Shown here piece after piece: positions 16,969 to 25,165 of a stretch of 64,000 nt of DNA (positions within the stretch are counted from its first letter, which is position 1; the number at the start of each line of letters is the position of its first letter). The translations under genes and the position numbers were made by a program. The notes beneath the pieces were generated by a model. That model ran no database searches. It was given only the letters and a program-made list of their open reading frames with translations, and had not been told where the DNA came from. The stretch comes from Agromyces sp. ISL-38. GTDB lineage: Bacteria > Actinomycetota > Actinomycetes > Actinomycetales > Microbacteriaceae. The stretch spans positions 124,001 through 188,000 of the forward strand of contig NZ_JAGGPF010000012.1 in assembly GCF_018613935.1 (NCBI RefSeq), given 5' to 3'.

Positions 16969-17607
16969 ATGCGCTTGTATCTCGCCTCGACGTCTCCCGC
17001 CCGGCTCCAGACGCTGCGTTCCGCCGGCGTCGAACCCGTCGCGGTGCCGCCCGGCGTCGACGAGGAGGCGCTCGTCGAAGCTCACGAGGCGGCATCCGGC
17101 CCGCTCGAGGCGGCCGAGATGGTGCAACTCCTCGCGAGGGCGAAGGCCGAGGCGCTCGTCGGAGCCGAGCCGGGTGGCGAGCCCATCGACGGGCTCATCC
17201 TCGGCGGGGACTCGGCGTTCCTGACGGGCGGTCGAATCCATGGGAAGCCGCACCGTCCCGACATCGCCCGGCAGCGCTGGCATGAGCAGAACGGCGGGCA
17301 CGGCCAGCTCTGGTCGGGGCACTGGCTCATCGACCACCGCGGCGGCGAGGTCCACGGCGCGGTCGGGCGAGCGGATGTCGCGACGGTGCGCTTCGCCGCA
17401 CTCGACGACACCGAGATCGACGCGTACGTCGCCACGGGCGAGCCGCTCCTCGTCGCCGGCGCGTTCACCATCGACAGTCTCGGCGGGCCATTCATCCGCT
17501 CGGTCGAAGGCGACCCGTCGACCGTCGTGGGGCTCTCGCTCTCGACGCTCCGCGACCTCGTGCGAGAGCTCGGCTACGCGTGGCCAGACCTCTGGAACCG
17601 CGGTTGA
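16969..17607 (+). CDS. maf: Maf family nucleotide pyrophosphatase
   Basis: 212 residues. Maf/YhdE proteins hydrolyse dTTP, UTP and modified nucleotides to the monophosphate and so keep them out of DNA and RNA; some restrict septation. The opening YLASTSPARLQTLRSAGV is the diagnostic SxSPRR-like loop with the final arginines replaced by ARL. GGDSAF holds the catalytic Asp region, GKPHRPDIARQRW follows, and AGAFTIDSLGGPFIRSVEGD is the conserved C-terminal block. The gene sits between the carboxylase epsilon and alpha genes, as in M. tuberculosis. The substrate is not resolvable from sequence. Confidence 0.9.
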   Translation: MRLYLASTSPARLQTLRSAGVEPVAVPPGVDEEALVEAHEAASGPLEAAEMVQLLARAKAEALVGAEPGGEPIDGLILGGDSAFLTGGRIHGKPHRPDIARQRWHEQNGGHGQLWSGHWLIDHRGGEVHGAVGRADVATVRFAALDDTEIDAYVATGEPLLVAGAFTIDSLGGPFIRSVEGDPSTVVGLSLSTLRDLVRELGYAWPDLWNRG

Positions 17608-17712
17608 GGCCGATCGCACCCGCAGTGCCGTGAGGCGGGGCTTGTCGACCCCCGCAAGGGTCGATGCCGTTTGTTGTGGAAGACATCCAAGATGCGCCAT
17701 CTCCCCGAGCAA

Positions 17713-17718
17713 TAGGCT
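17713..17718 (+). promoter_or_regulatory. -10 box of a probable leaderless promoter for the carboxylase alpha gene
   Basis: TAGGCT is followed by 8 bases and then ATG at 17727. The 119-base gap after maf holds nothing else that I recognise. Confidence 0.45.
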
Positions 17719-17726
17719 TGGGCATT

Positions 17727-19496
17727 ATGCCGCGTATCACCAAGGTCCTCATCGCCAACCGTGGCGAGATCGCCGTCCGCGTCATCCGAGCCGCTCGTGA
17801 CGCCGGCATCGGATCGGTCGCCGTCTATGCCGACCAGGATCGCGACGCGCGGCACTCGAAGCTCGCCGACGAGGCGTATGCCCTCGACGGCACGACGAGC
17901 GCCGACACCTACCTCGTCATCGACAAGTTGCTCTCGGTCGCGCGTCGGTCGGGCGCCGACGCCGTTCACCCGGGCTACGGCTTCCTCGCCGAGAACTCCG
18001 ACTTCGCCCGCGCCGTCATCGACGCCGGCCTCATCTGGATCGGCCCGTCGCCCGAGGCGATCGAGCGCCTCGGCGACAAGGTCTCGGCACGGCACGTCGC
18101 CGAGAAGGTGGGCGCGCCCCTCGCACCGGGCACGCTGAACCCGGTGGCGGATGCCTCGGAGGTGCTCGACTTCGTCGACGTGCATGGCCTGCCCGTGGCC
18201 ATCAAGGCGGCGTTCGGCGGCGGCGGCCGCGGCCTCAAGGTCGCCCGCACTCGCGAAGAGGTGCCCGAGCTCTTCGACTCGGCCACTCGCGAGGCCGTCG
18301 CTGCCTTCGGTCGCGGCGAGTGCTTCGTCGAGAAGTACCTCGACAAGCCCCGGCACGTCGAGACCCAGTGCCTCGCCGACGCGCACGGCAACGTCGTCGT
18401 CGTCTCCACTCGCGACTGCTCGTTGCAGCGCCGCCACCAGAAACTCGTCGAGGAGGCGCCGGCGCCGTTCCTCACCGAGGAGCAGAACCGCGCCCTCTAC
18501 GAGTCGTCGAAGGCGATCCTCCGCGAGGTCGGCTACGTCGGCGCCGGCACGTGCGAGTTCCTCATCGGGCAAGACGGCACGGTCTCCTTCCTCGAGGTCA
18601 ACACGCGGCTGCAGGTCGAGCACCCGGTCTCCGAGGAGGTCACGGGCATCGACCTCGTTCGCGAGCAGTTCCGGCTCGCCGAGGGCGGCACGATCGACTA
18701 CAGCGACCCGGTCCCCTCTGGGCACTCCATCGAGTTCCGCATCAACGGCGAAGACCCGGGGCGCAACTTCCTCCCCTCGCCCGGGCCTGTGCACATGCTG
18801 CGTTTCCCCGGCGGCCCCGGCGTGCGCGTCGACTCCGGCGTGACGACCGGCGACGAGATCTCCGGCGCATTCGACTCGCTGCTCGCCAAGCTCATCGTCA
18901 CGGGCTCGAGCCGCAAGGACGCGCTCGAGCGCGCCCGCCGCGCCCTCGACGAGTTCGAGGTCGCGGGACTGCCGACCGTGCTGCCCTTCCACCGCGACAT
19001 CGTGCGCCACCCGGCGTTCGCGCCCGAGGGCGACGAGCCCTTCACGGTGTACACGCGCTGGATCGAGACCGAGTACGACAACCGCATCGAGCCGTGGTCG
19101 GGCGAACTGAACGAGTCGACCGGCCCCGCTGCACGCACGAGCGTCGTCGTCGAGGTCGGCGGTCGCCGCATCGAGGTCAGCCTGCCGAAGCGGCTCTCGG
19201 GCGGGGCATCCGTCGCTCGATCCGCCGGGCCTGCCCCCCGCCGGCACACCGCCTCGCACGCGGTCGCCACTGCAACGGGCAACGCCGTGAAGGCGCCGAT
19301 GCAGGCGACCATCGTGAAGGTCGCCGTCGCCGAGGGCGACAAGGTCGTCAAGGGCGATCTCGTGCTCGTGCTCGAGGCGATGAAGATGGAGCAGCCGATC
19401 CTCGCCCACAAAGACGGCGTCATCGGCGTCGTGAACGCCGAGGCCGGCGCCACCGTCTCGAGCGGCCACCTGCTGCTCGCGATCAACGACGCCTGA
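17727..19496 (+). CDS. accA3: Acyl-CoA carboxylase alpha subunit (biotin carboxylase plus biotin carrier)
   Basis: 589 residues. The biotin-carboxylase part (about 1-450) includes [32 protein letters not shown], the ATP-grasp loop [25 protein letters not shown] and the catalytic [20 protein letters not shown]. After a linker, a biotin-carrier domain ends the protein with [11 protein letters not shown], where Lys553 is the biotinylation site. It uses ATP and bicarbonate to carboxylate biotin and works with the beta and epsilon subunits encoded at 10.5-12.3 kb. The frame is open back to 17664, but ATG 17727 fits both the promoter and the family N-terminus. A short-repeat array begins 8 bases after the stop. 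Confidence 0.95.
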   Translation: MPRITKVLIANRGEIAVRVIRAARDAGIGSVAVYADQDRDARHSKLADEAYALDGTTSADTYLVIDKLLSVARRSGADAVHPGYGFLAENSDFARAVIDAGLIWIGPSPEAIERLGDKVSARHVAEKVGAPLAPGTLNPVADASEVLDFVDVHGLPVAIKAAFGGGGRGLKVARTREEVPELFDSATREAVAAFGRGECFVEKYLDKPRHVETQCLADAHGNVVVVSTRDCSLQRRHQKLVEEAPAPFLTEEQNRALYESSKAILREVGYVGAGTCEFLIGQDGTVSFLEVNTRLQVEHPVSEEVTGIDLVREQFRLAEGGTIDYSDPVPSGHSIEFRINGEDPGRNFLPSPGPVHMLRFPGGPGVRVDSGVTTGDEISGAFDSLLAKLIVTGSSRKDALERARRALDEFEVAGLPTVLPFHRDIVRHPAFAPEGDEPFTVYTRWIETEYDNRIEPWSGELNESTGPAARTSVVVEVGGRRIEVSLPKRLSGGASVARSAGPAPRRHTASHAVATATGNAVKAPMQATIVKVAVAEGDKVVKGDLVLVLEAMKMEQPILAHKDGVIGVVNAEAGATVSSGHLLLAINDA

Positions 19497-19504
19497 CCTG
19501 CTTC

Positions 19505-19583
19505 CAGAATTCAGGAACCACGAGCAGCGCCGTGCGACAGAATTCAGGAACAGCAAGCCCTGCTGCTGGGCAGAATTCAGGAA
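19505..19583 (+). repeat. Three CAGAATTCAGGAA repeats at a 33-bp period
   Basis: Identical 13-mers start at 19505, 19538 and 19571, separated by two unrelated 20-base spacers. Each spacer can form a small hairpin (CACG...CGTG in the first, CAGCA...TGCTG in the second). The array starts 8 bases past the carboxylase alpha stop. Each copy contains GAATTC inside a near-palindrome (CAGAATTCAG). Confidence 0.85.
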
Positions 19584-19649
19584 TGAAGCGAGCGTGAGCA
19601 ACAGGGTCGCGGCGAAAACGCGTCCCGACGCACCGCAGGGTGGATCGGC

Positions 19650-19661
19650 TCCTGAATTCTG
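19650..19661 (-). repeat. Inverted copy of the GAATTC-cored repeat
   Basis: TCCTGAATTCTG is the reverse complement of CAGAATTCAGGA. It closes the left repeat cluster 66 bases after the last direct copy. The intervening DNA contains the string GCGAAAACG, which recurs in inverted form in the right cluster. Confidence 0.8.
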
Positions 19662-19766
19662 ACGACGAAGCGGATGCCGCGGACCCGTCGCCCCCTGAGT
19701 TCGGAGAGTGGCAGAGCACTCGGATCGTGAGGGACTCGATCACGCACTCGACCGCGTCACCGCGAC

Positions 19767-20537
19767 TCAGGCGGCAGAGCGCTCGTGAAGGGCACGGATC
19801 GCGCCCCTGAGCATCTCCGCGGCCAGTTCGGGATGGTGGATCACGACTCGCGCCGGGATCCGAAGGGTCGGGTAGCCGCGATGCGACTCGGCGCCCGAGC
19901 CGGATGCTGCACTCAACACCATTGGCGCTTCCTTCGACGGCAGCACCGCATCGAGCCATCGTTGTGCGTCGCTGAACTGGAGCAGCCCCTCGTGTATGGC
20001 CGATTCGAACGTCGCCCGCACATCACGCCTCGAGGCGCAACTCGCGACATCCGCCAGCGCAGTAGGGAGATCGACGCGCCACGCGTTGCCCGTTCTACGT
20101 CGCCCGACCGGTACGTCACGCCAGTGGAGCACGACGGGCAGGCGGAATCGATCGGGCATCAGCGCGACCTCCCTCCTCCGAAGCGGTACGTTCGTTCGCA
20201 GGCGAGCGGCGTTCGCCGGGAGCGTCACGTGCACGCGGTCGTCGTCGCTCCCCGCCCAGAGTCCGTACGTCTTCGTGGCGCTGAGGCAGCCGAGTCGTCC
20301 GCCGAGGCGAACAGCGGCCAGCCGCTCGATGGATGCGTTCGGGAGCGCGTAGTGCCCCTGCCGAACTCGCCGGACGGTGCCGGCGCGTACCGCAGCTGTG
20401 AGCTGGTGGCCCGTGAAGCCGCGGCGCAACAGATCTCGCCTCGTCGTGATGCCGCCGAGCTCATCAATGGTGTCGAGGAGACGTCGCACCCCGTGATCGT
20501 CTGCTCCTACGGCAATCCCGGAGTGGCTGGAAGCCAC
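19767..20537 (-). CDS. AbiEi-like HTH protein with a deleted DUF559-type domain
   Basis: 256 residues. The N-terminus (about 17-65, RRLLDTIDELGGITTRRDLL then YALP) looks like the helix-turn-helix/winged domain of AbiEi-type antitoxins. The middle (about 75-205) matches the usual linker of AbiEi-DUF559 proteins in Microbacteriaceae. The C-terminus goes from ASGSGAES straight to HRGYPTLRIPARVVIHH. In full-length relatives, recalled from memory, about 60-70 residues carrying the PD-(D/E)XK core lie between these points. So the nuclease-like core appears deleted in frame at about base 19883. GTG 20537 is the longest start; GTG 20489 is also possible. Short GAATTC-cored repeats flank the gene. DNA-binding function is inferred only. 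Confidence 0.55.
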   Translation of the reverse strand: MASSHSGIAVGADDHGVRRLLDTIDELGGITTRRDLLRRGFTGHQLTAAVRAGTVRRVRQGHYALPNASIERLAAVRLGGRLGCLSATKTYGLWAGSDDDRVHVTLPANAARLRTNVPLRRREVALMPDRFRLPVVLHWRDVPVGRRRTGNAWRVDLPTALADVASCASRRDVRATFESAIHEGLLQFSDAQRWLDAVLPSKEAPMVLSAASGSGAESHRGYPTLRIPARVVIHHPELAAEMLRGAIRALHERSAA

Positions 20538-20588
20538 ATCTGTGCACTACGTCCTGGTGTGCGTGCCTGTTGAGGTGGGCTCACTCGT

Positions 20589-20600
20589 CAGAATTCAGGA
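20589..20600 (+). repeat. Inner GAATTC-cored repeat of the right cluster
   Basis: CAGAATTCAGGA on the plus strand, 52 bases before the longest start of the AbiEi-like gene. Relative to the two outer copies at 20712-20756 it is inverted, mirroring the left cluster. Confidence 0.8.
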
Positions 20601-20711
20601 GGGCAGGGCCGCAGGATCCGTCGCCCATGTTCACTACTCAGGAAGGATCGGAGCGGCGGCCCTGCTCAGTCACCGTTTTCGCGCCTCTCTCACGACATCT
20701 GGACAGGCAGC

Positions 20712-20756
20712 TCCTGAATTCTGCAAGGTGGTCCGGTCGCTGGTTCCTGAATTCTG
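20712..20756 (-). repeat. Two GAATTC-cored repeats at a 33-bp period after lpdA
   Basis: TCCTGAATTCTG occurs at 20712-20723 and 20745-20756. Read along lpdA's strand, these are CAGAATTCAGGA copies 33 bases apart, starting about 10 bases after the lpdA stop. That is the same arrangement as the array after the carboxylase alpha gene. Confidence 0.85.
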
Positions 20757-20765
20757 ACTGAGGGG

Positions 20766-22196
20766 TCAGCGCACCACGTGCATCGCGCGCGCGGCGTCGG
20801 TGAGCGAACCGCTCAGCGACGGGTACACCGGGAACGCCTCGGCGAACTGGTCGACCGTGAGCCGGTGCTCGACGGCGAGCGCGAGCGGGAAGATCAGCTC
20901 GGAGGCCTTCGGGGCGACGATGACGCCGCCGATGATCGCCCCTGAGCCGTTCGACGCGAAGAGCTTCACGAAGCCGTCACGGATGCCCATCATCTTCGCG
21001 CGCGGGTTCGACGAGAGCGGCAGCTTGTAGACGACGCCGGGCACCACGCCCTCCTCGATGTCGTTCTGGGTCCAGCCGACGGTGGCGATCTCGGGCTGCG
21101 TGAAGATGTTCGAGGTGATGTTGCGCTCCTCGGGCGGGTCGACGATGTCGCCCATCGCGTGAAAGACCGCGGTGCGGCCCTGCATCGACGCCACCGAGGC
21201 GAGCGGCAGGAACGTCGTGCAGTCGCCCGCTGCGTAGATGTTCGGGATCGACGTGCGAGCGACGCGGTTCACCCGGATGTGGCCGCTGTCGGAGAGCTGC
21301 ACGCCAGCCGCCTCGAGCCCGATGTCGGGCGTGTTCGGCACCGACCCCACTGCCATGAGGCAGTGGCTGCCGCGCACCTCGCGACCATCGGAGAGTGTCG
21401 CGACGACCCCGTCGCCGTCGCGCACGACGGATGCCGCGCGGGTCTTGTTCAGCACCTTCATGCCGTTGCGCTTGAATACCTTCTCGATCACCGTCGCGGC
21501 ATCGGCATCCGAACCGGGCAGCACCTGGTCGCGGCTCGAGATGAGCGTGACCTTCGCGCCGAGCGCGCGGTAGGCCGAGGCGAACTCGGCGCCCGTGACA
21601 CCCGACCCCACGACGATGAGGTGCTCGGGAATCCGCTCGAGATCGTAGAGCTGTGTCCAGGTGAGGATGCGCTCCCCATCGGGAACTGCCGTCGGCAGGA
21701 TTCGCGGCGTCGCGCCCACCGAGAGCACGAGCGTGTCGGCCTCGATGCGGTCGAAGTCGGTGCCGCCCTTCGCCGTCGAGACGATGATCGCGTTCGTGCC
21801 GTCGAGCCGCCCCTCGCCCTGCACGAGGCGGACTCCCGCCTCGATGAGGTTCGAGCGCATGTCCTCGGACTGCTGCGCGGCGAGCCCGAGCAGGCGCTTG
21901 TTGACGGCCGCGAGGTTGATGGCGACCTCGGGTCGCACTGGCTTGTCGGCGGTGCCCTTTGCGTAGAACTGCACGCCGAGGTCGCCCGCCTCCTTCACCG
22001 CGTTCGAGGCCTCGGCGGTCGCGATGAGCGACTTCGAGGGCACGACGTCGGTGAGCACCGCAGAGCCGCCGACGCCCGCCCGCTCGACCAGGGTGACCTC
22101 CGCGCCGAGCTGGGCGGCCGCGAGGGCCGCCTCGTATCCGCCGGGTCCGCCACCGAGGACGGCGATTCGTTGTGTGCGCTCGAACTCGTAGGCCAT
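20766..22196 (-). CDS. lpdA: LpdA-type NAD(P)H quinone/disulfide-family flavoprotein lacking the redox cysteines
   Basis: 476 residues with the two-dinucleotide-binding-domain flavoprotein fold: FAD loop VLGGGPGGYEAALAAA, NAD(P) loop VVGSGVTGAEFASAYRALG, second FAD motif IYAAGDCT, and a C-terminal dimerisation domain. The CxxxxC redox pair of lipoamide dehydrogenase is replaced (VGGSAVLTDVVPSKSLIA), and the usual catalytic His-Pro near the end reads YPSLSG. It therefore cannot be a classical dihydrolipoamide dehydrogenase and matches M. tuberculosis LpdA (Rv3303c), an NAD(P)H:quinone reductase. ATG 22196 is the real start; the frame is open upstream but is antisense to punA there. A CAGAAT -10 lies 6 bases ahead. 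Confidence 0.88.
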   Translation of the reverse strand: MAYEFERTQRIAVLGGGPGGYEAALAAAQLGAEVTLVERAGVGGSAVLTDVVPSKSLIATAEASNAVKEAGDLGVQFYAKGTADKPVRPEVAINLAAVNKRLLGLAAQQSEDMRSNLIEAGVRLVQGEGRLDGTNAIIVSTAKGGTDFDRIEADTLVLSVGATPRILPTAVPDGERILTWTQLYDLERIPEHLIVVGSGVTGAEFASAYRALGAKVTLISSRDQVLPGSDADAATVIEKVFKRNGMKVLNKTRAASVVRDGDGVVATLSDGREVRGSHCLMAVGSVPNTPDIGLEAAGVQLSDSGHIRVNRVARTSIPNIYAAGDCTTFLPLASVASMQGRTAVFHAMGDIVDPPEERNITSNIFTQPEIATVGWTQNDIEEGVVPGVVYKLPLSSNPRAKMMGIRDGFVKLFASNGSGAIIGGVIVAPKASELIFPLALAVEHRLTVDQFAEAFPVYPSLSGSLTDAARAMHVVR

Positions 22197-22202
22197 GGTC
22201 AC

Positions 22203-22208
22203 ATTCTG
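22203..22208 (-). promoter_or_regulatory. -10 box of a leaderless promoter for lpdA
   Basis: CAGAAT on the minus strand, then 6 bases, then ATG at 22196. It lies back to back with the punA promoter in an 84-base divergent gap. Confidence 0.45.
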
Positions 22209-22268
22209 TCGTAGGGCGCGAAGCGCCAGCAAAACGAGCAGCGCCCCGCTGCGGCATCCGTGCCTCAT

Positions 22269-22274
22269 TAGAGT
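22269..22274 (+). promoter_or_regulatory. -10 box of a leaderless promoter for punA
   Basis: TAGAGT is followed by GGTGGG and then ATG at 22281. The GGTGGG could also serve as a weak ribosome site. Confidence 0.5.
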
Positions 22275-22280
22275 GGTGGG

Positions 22281-23108
22281 ATGCACGATGCCAACCCGCT
22301 TGACGACCCGACCGCAGACCCCTTCGCCATCGCCGCCGAGGCCGCCGCGAGGATCGCCGAACTGACGGGCGTCGAACGCCACGACGTCGCACTCACGCTC
22401 GGCAGCGGCTGGGGCGCTGCGGCCGAGCTCATCGGCGAGACGACGCACACGATCGCGGCATCCGAGGTTCCCGGCTTCTCGAAGCCCGCGCTCGAGGGGC
22501 ACGTGGGCACCTTGCGTTCGGTGCTGCTGCCGAGCGGAAAGCGTGCCCTCGTCATCGGCGCACGCACGCACTACTACGAGGGCCATGGCGTGCGGAGGGT
22601 CGTGCACTCCGTGCGCTCCGCCGCGGCGACCGGCGCGACGACGATGATCCTCACGAACGGCGCCGGCGGCATCAAGCCGCACTGGAAGCCCGGCACTCCC
22701 GTGCTCATCAGCGACCACATCAACCTCACGGGCGACTCCCCGCTCGAGGGCGCGACCTTCATCGACCTCACCGACCTGTACTCGGCTCGGCTGCGCGACC
22801 TCGCACGCACGATCGATCCGAGCCTCGACGAGGGCGTGTACTGCCAGTTCCGCGGCCCCCACTACGAGACGCCCGCCGAGGTGCAGATGGCGAAGGTCAT
22901 CGGCGGCCACATCGTCGGCATGTCGACCGCACTCGAGGCGATCGCCGCGAGGCAGGCCGGCATGGAGGTGCTCGGCATGTCGCTCATCACGAACCTCGCT
23001 GCCGGCATCCAGCTGACGCCCCTGAGCCACGAAGAGGTGCTCGAGGCGGGTCGCAACGCCGAGCCCGTGATCAGCCGGCTGCTCGCGCAGATCGTTGCGG
23101 CACTGTAG
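22281..23108 (+). CDS. punA: Purine-nucleoside phosphorylase
   Basis: 275 residues, the trimeric high-molecular-weight class. It splits inosine and guanosine with phosphate to base plus ribose-1-phosphate. The phosphate loop LTLGSGWGAAAELI, the ARTHYYEGHG segment, MILTNGAGGIKPHWKPG, YCQFRGPHYETPAEVQM with the base-pocket Glu, and GMSTALEAIAARQAGMEVLGMS are intact and in order. It is followed after 9 bases by the phosphosugar mutase, which can pass on the ribose-1-phosphate, so the two act together in nucleoside salvage. The M. tuberculosis counterpart (Rv3307, deoD) has the same neighbour. Confidence 0.93.
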   Translation: MHDANPLDDPTADPFAIAAEAAARIAELTGVERHDVALTLGSGWGAAAELIGETTHTIAASEVPGFSKPALEGHVGTLRSVLLPSGKRALVIGARTHYYEGHGVRRVVHSVRSAAATGATTMILTNGAGGIKPHWKPGTPVLISDHINLTGDSPLEGATFIDLTDLYSARLRDLARTIDPSLDEGVYCQFRGPHYETPAEVQMAKVIGGHIVGMSTALEAIAARQAGMEVLGMSLITNLAAGIQLTPLSHEEVLEAGRNAEPVISRLLAQIVAAL

Positions 23109-23117
23109 GTCGAGCGG

Positions 23118-24824
23118 ATGTCGCAGATGAACGCCACCGACACGACGCGCCTCGCCCTCGCCGAAGCGTGGATCGCCCAAGACCCCGACCCCGAGACCCG
23201 GGTCGAGCTCGCCGCACTCGTCGAGGGTGCCCGTGCGGGCGACGCCGAGGCATCCGCTGAGCTCGCCGACCGCTTCGACGCAAGGCTCGCGTTCGGCACC
23301 GCCGGCCTCCGCGGCGCGATCGCCGCCGGACCCAACCGCATGAACCGGGTGCTCGTGTCGCAAGCCGCCGCGGGGCTGGCCGCATACCTCGTCGAGCACG
23401 CCGAACCGGGGGCTTCGCCCTCGGTCGTCATCGGCTACGACGGCCGCAAGAACTCCGACGTCTTCGCGCGCGACTCGGCGGAGATCATGGCGGGCGCGGG
23501 CGTGCGCGCCATCCTCCTGCCGAGGCTCCTGCCGACTCCCGTGCTCGCCTTCGCGGTGCGCCATCTGGGCGTCTCGGCGGGCGTCATGGTGACGGCTTCG
23601 CACAACCCGCCGAACGACAACGGCTACAAGGTGTACCTCGGCGGCGAGCACCAGGGTTCGCAGATCGTCGCCCCGGCCGACGCCGAGATCGCGGCGCACA
23701 TCCTCAGCGCCGCGGCCGCTTCGCCCGTCGACACGATGCCGCGCGCCGCGTTCGAGACCGCACCCGAGTCGATTGTCGACGAGTACGTGCGACAGACGGC
23801 CGCCGTGGCCGTGCGTCCCACGATGCAGCCGCGCGTCGTGTACACGGCACTTCACGGCGTCGGCTGGGAGACGATGTCGCGAGTGCTCGAGGTCGCCGGT
23901 TTCGATGGCCCGGCGCTCGTCGAGGCGCAGATCGACCCCGACGCGACGTTCCCCACCGTCTCGTTCCCGAACCCCGAAGAGCCCGGGGCGATGGACCTCA
24001 GCTTCGAGCGCGCCCGCGAGGTCGGCGCCGATCTCATCATCGCGAACGACCCCGACGCGGATCGCCTCGCGATCGCGATTCCCGACGCCGCAGAATCACA
24101 CGGCTATCGACGCCTCACCGGAAACGAGGTCGGCCTCCTCCTCGGCTGGCAGGCCGCAGAGCGCGCGGCGGCAGTGGCCGGCGACTCCGGCCCGAACGGA
24201 GCGCTCGCGTGCTCGATCGTCTCCTCCCCCGGCCTCGAGGCGATCGCTCATGCGTCCGACCTCGACTTCGAGTCGACGCTCACCGGATTCAAGTGGATCT
24301 CCCGCGCACCTGGCCTGCTCTTCGGGTTCGAGGAAGCGCTCGGCTACCTCGTGAATCCCGAGACCGTGCGCGACAAAGACGGCATCTCCGCCGCCCTCGC
24401 CTTCCTCTCGCTCGCCGCAGAGCTGCAAGCGACCGGCCGCACGGTCGCCGACCACCTCGATGAGTTCATCGAACGGTTCGGATGCTTCGCCTCGTCGCAG
24501 CTCTCGATCCGCGTGACCGACCTCGCCCGCATCGGGGAGATCATGGCTCGCCTCCGCGCGGTTCCGCCCGCGTCGGTGGGCGGCATCCGCGTCGAGCGCA
24601 TCGAAGACCTGAGCGACGGCTTCGGCGACCTGCCGCCCTCCGACGTGCTGCGCATCGTGCTCGAGGGCGGGGCCCGAGTGATGGTGCGACCGAGCGGCAC
24701 CGAGCCGAAGCTCAAGGTCTACATCGACGCCGTCTCCGTCGAGGGGTCGGTCGCTGATCGGCGCGCCGCGGCATCCGCTGCCGTGACTCGCCTCGAGCGC
24801 GGCATGCAGGAGCTCACGGACTGA
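23118..24824 (+). CDS. pmmB: Phosphopento/hexomutase (PmmB-like)
   Basis: 568 residues, four-domain alpha-D-phosphohexomutase fold. The opening RLAFGTAGLRG, the phosphoserine loop VMVTASHNPPNDNGYKVY (Ser in TASHN), the metal loop NDPDADRL, the sugar-specificity region GFEEALGYLV and the phosphate-binding RPSGTEPKLKVY are all visible. It probably interconverts ribose-1-P/ribose-5-P or hexose-1-P/6-P; its place after punA favours the pentose reaction. ATG 23118 is used, although ATG 23127 is possible. The gene is convergent with the PTS genes, from which it is separated by 56 bases. Confidence 0.88.
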   Translation: MSQMNATDTTRLALAEAWIAQDPDPETRVELAALVEGARAGDAEASAELADRFDARLAFGTAGLRGAIAAGPNRMNRVLVSQAAAGLAAYLVEHAEPGASPSVVIGYDGRKNSDVFARDSAEIMAGAGVRAILLPRLLPTPVLAFAVRHLGVSAGVMVTASHNPPNDNGYKVYLGGEHQGSQIVAPADAEIAAHILSAAAASPVDTMPRAAFETAPESIVDEYVRQTAAVAVRPTMQPRVVYTALHGVGWETMSRVLEVAGFDGPALVEAQIDPDATFPTVSFPNPEEPGAMDLSFERAREVGADLIIANDPDADRLAIAIPDAAESHGYRRLTGNEVGLLLGWQAAERAAAVAGDSGPNGALACSIVSSPGLEAIAHASDLDFESTLTGFKWISRAPGLLFGFEEALGYLVNPETVRDKDGISAALAFLSLAAELQATGRTVADHLDEFIERFGCFASSQLSIRVTDLARIGEIMARLRAVPPASVGGIRVERIEDLSDGFGDLPPSDVLRIVLEGGARVMVRPSGTEPKLKVYIDAVSVEGSVADRRAAASAAVTRLERGMQELTD

Positions 24825-24880
24825 CGGTCGCCGGGCTCGAGAGCTCAGGCGAGCTCGAACTCAACCGAGTGCGAACGGGC

Positions 24881-25165
24881 TCAGCCGAGCGATTCCTCGA
24901 GCTTCGCGCCGATCTCGTCGACGTCGAAGTAGTTCTGCACCTCGATGATCTCGGCGAAGCTCCGGCCGATCGCCTCGCGAACCGCGGCGGCGAGCTCGGT
25001 CGACGTCAGGATGACCTGCGCGTCGGCAGCGGCATCGGCGACGCCCGCGAGATCGCTCGCGCTGACGTCGGCCGTGAGCCCGAGCCGGGCGAGGGCGCGT
25101 TCGGCGTTCACCTTGAGGATGGCCGACGTGCCGATGCCGACCCCGCAGACCGCGACGATCCTCAC
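24881..25165 (-). CDS. PTS IIB subunit, ascorbate/Ula type
   Basis: 94 residues, the size of a free IIB domain. The N-terminus RIVAVCGVGIGTSAILK carries the phospho-acceptor cysteine in the CGVGIGTS P-loop, and the rest has the small alpha/beta repeat of UlaB/SgaB-like proteins. It would receive phosphate from the IIA encoded just upstream and pass it to the sugar. No IIC membrane component is present next to it or elsewhere in the window, so it must use a distant IIC or act in regulation. The ATG overlaps the IIA stop (ATGA). Confidence 0.8.
   Translation of the reverse strand: MRIVAVCGVGIGTSAILKVNAERALARLGLTADVSASDLAGVADAAADAQVILTSTELAAAVREAIGRSFAEIIEVQNYFDVDEIGAKLEESLG

Noticed and set aside
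19505..19583. CRISPR-like array (regularly spaced repeats)
   Set aside because: The repeat is only 13 bp with three copies and 20-base spacers, an inverted copy follows, and there are no cas genes in the window.
19505..20756. EcoRI-type restriction-modification locus because of repeated GAATTC
   Set aside because: No methyltransferase or intact endonuclease gene is present. The conserved word is longer than GAATTC, so a simple cut site does not explain it.
19505..20756. Transposon with terminal inverted repeats
   Set aside because: The clusters are mirror images, but there is no transposase, no target-site duplication that I could find, and the central gene is not transposase-like. I kept it as a repeat locus.
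22197..23855. Upstream half of the 1029-codon minus frame ending in lpdA
   Set aside because: It only extends the lpdA frame antisense through punA and pmmB. The real start is ATG 22196.
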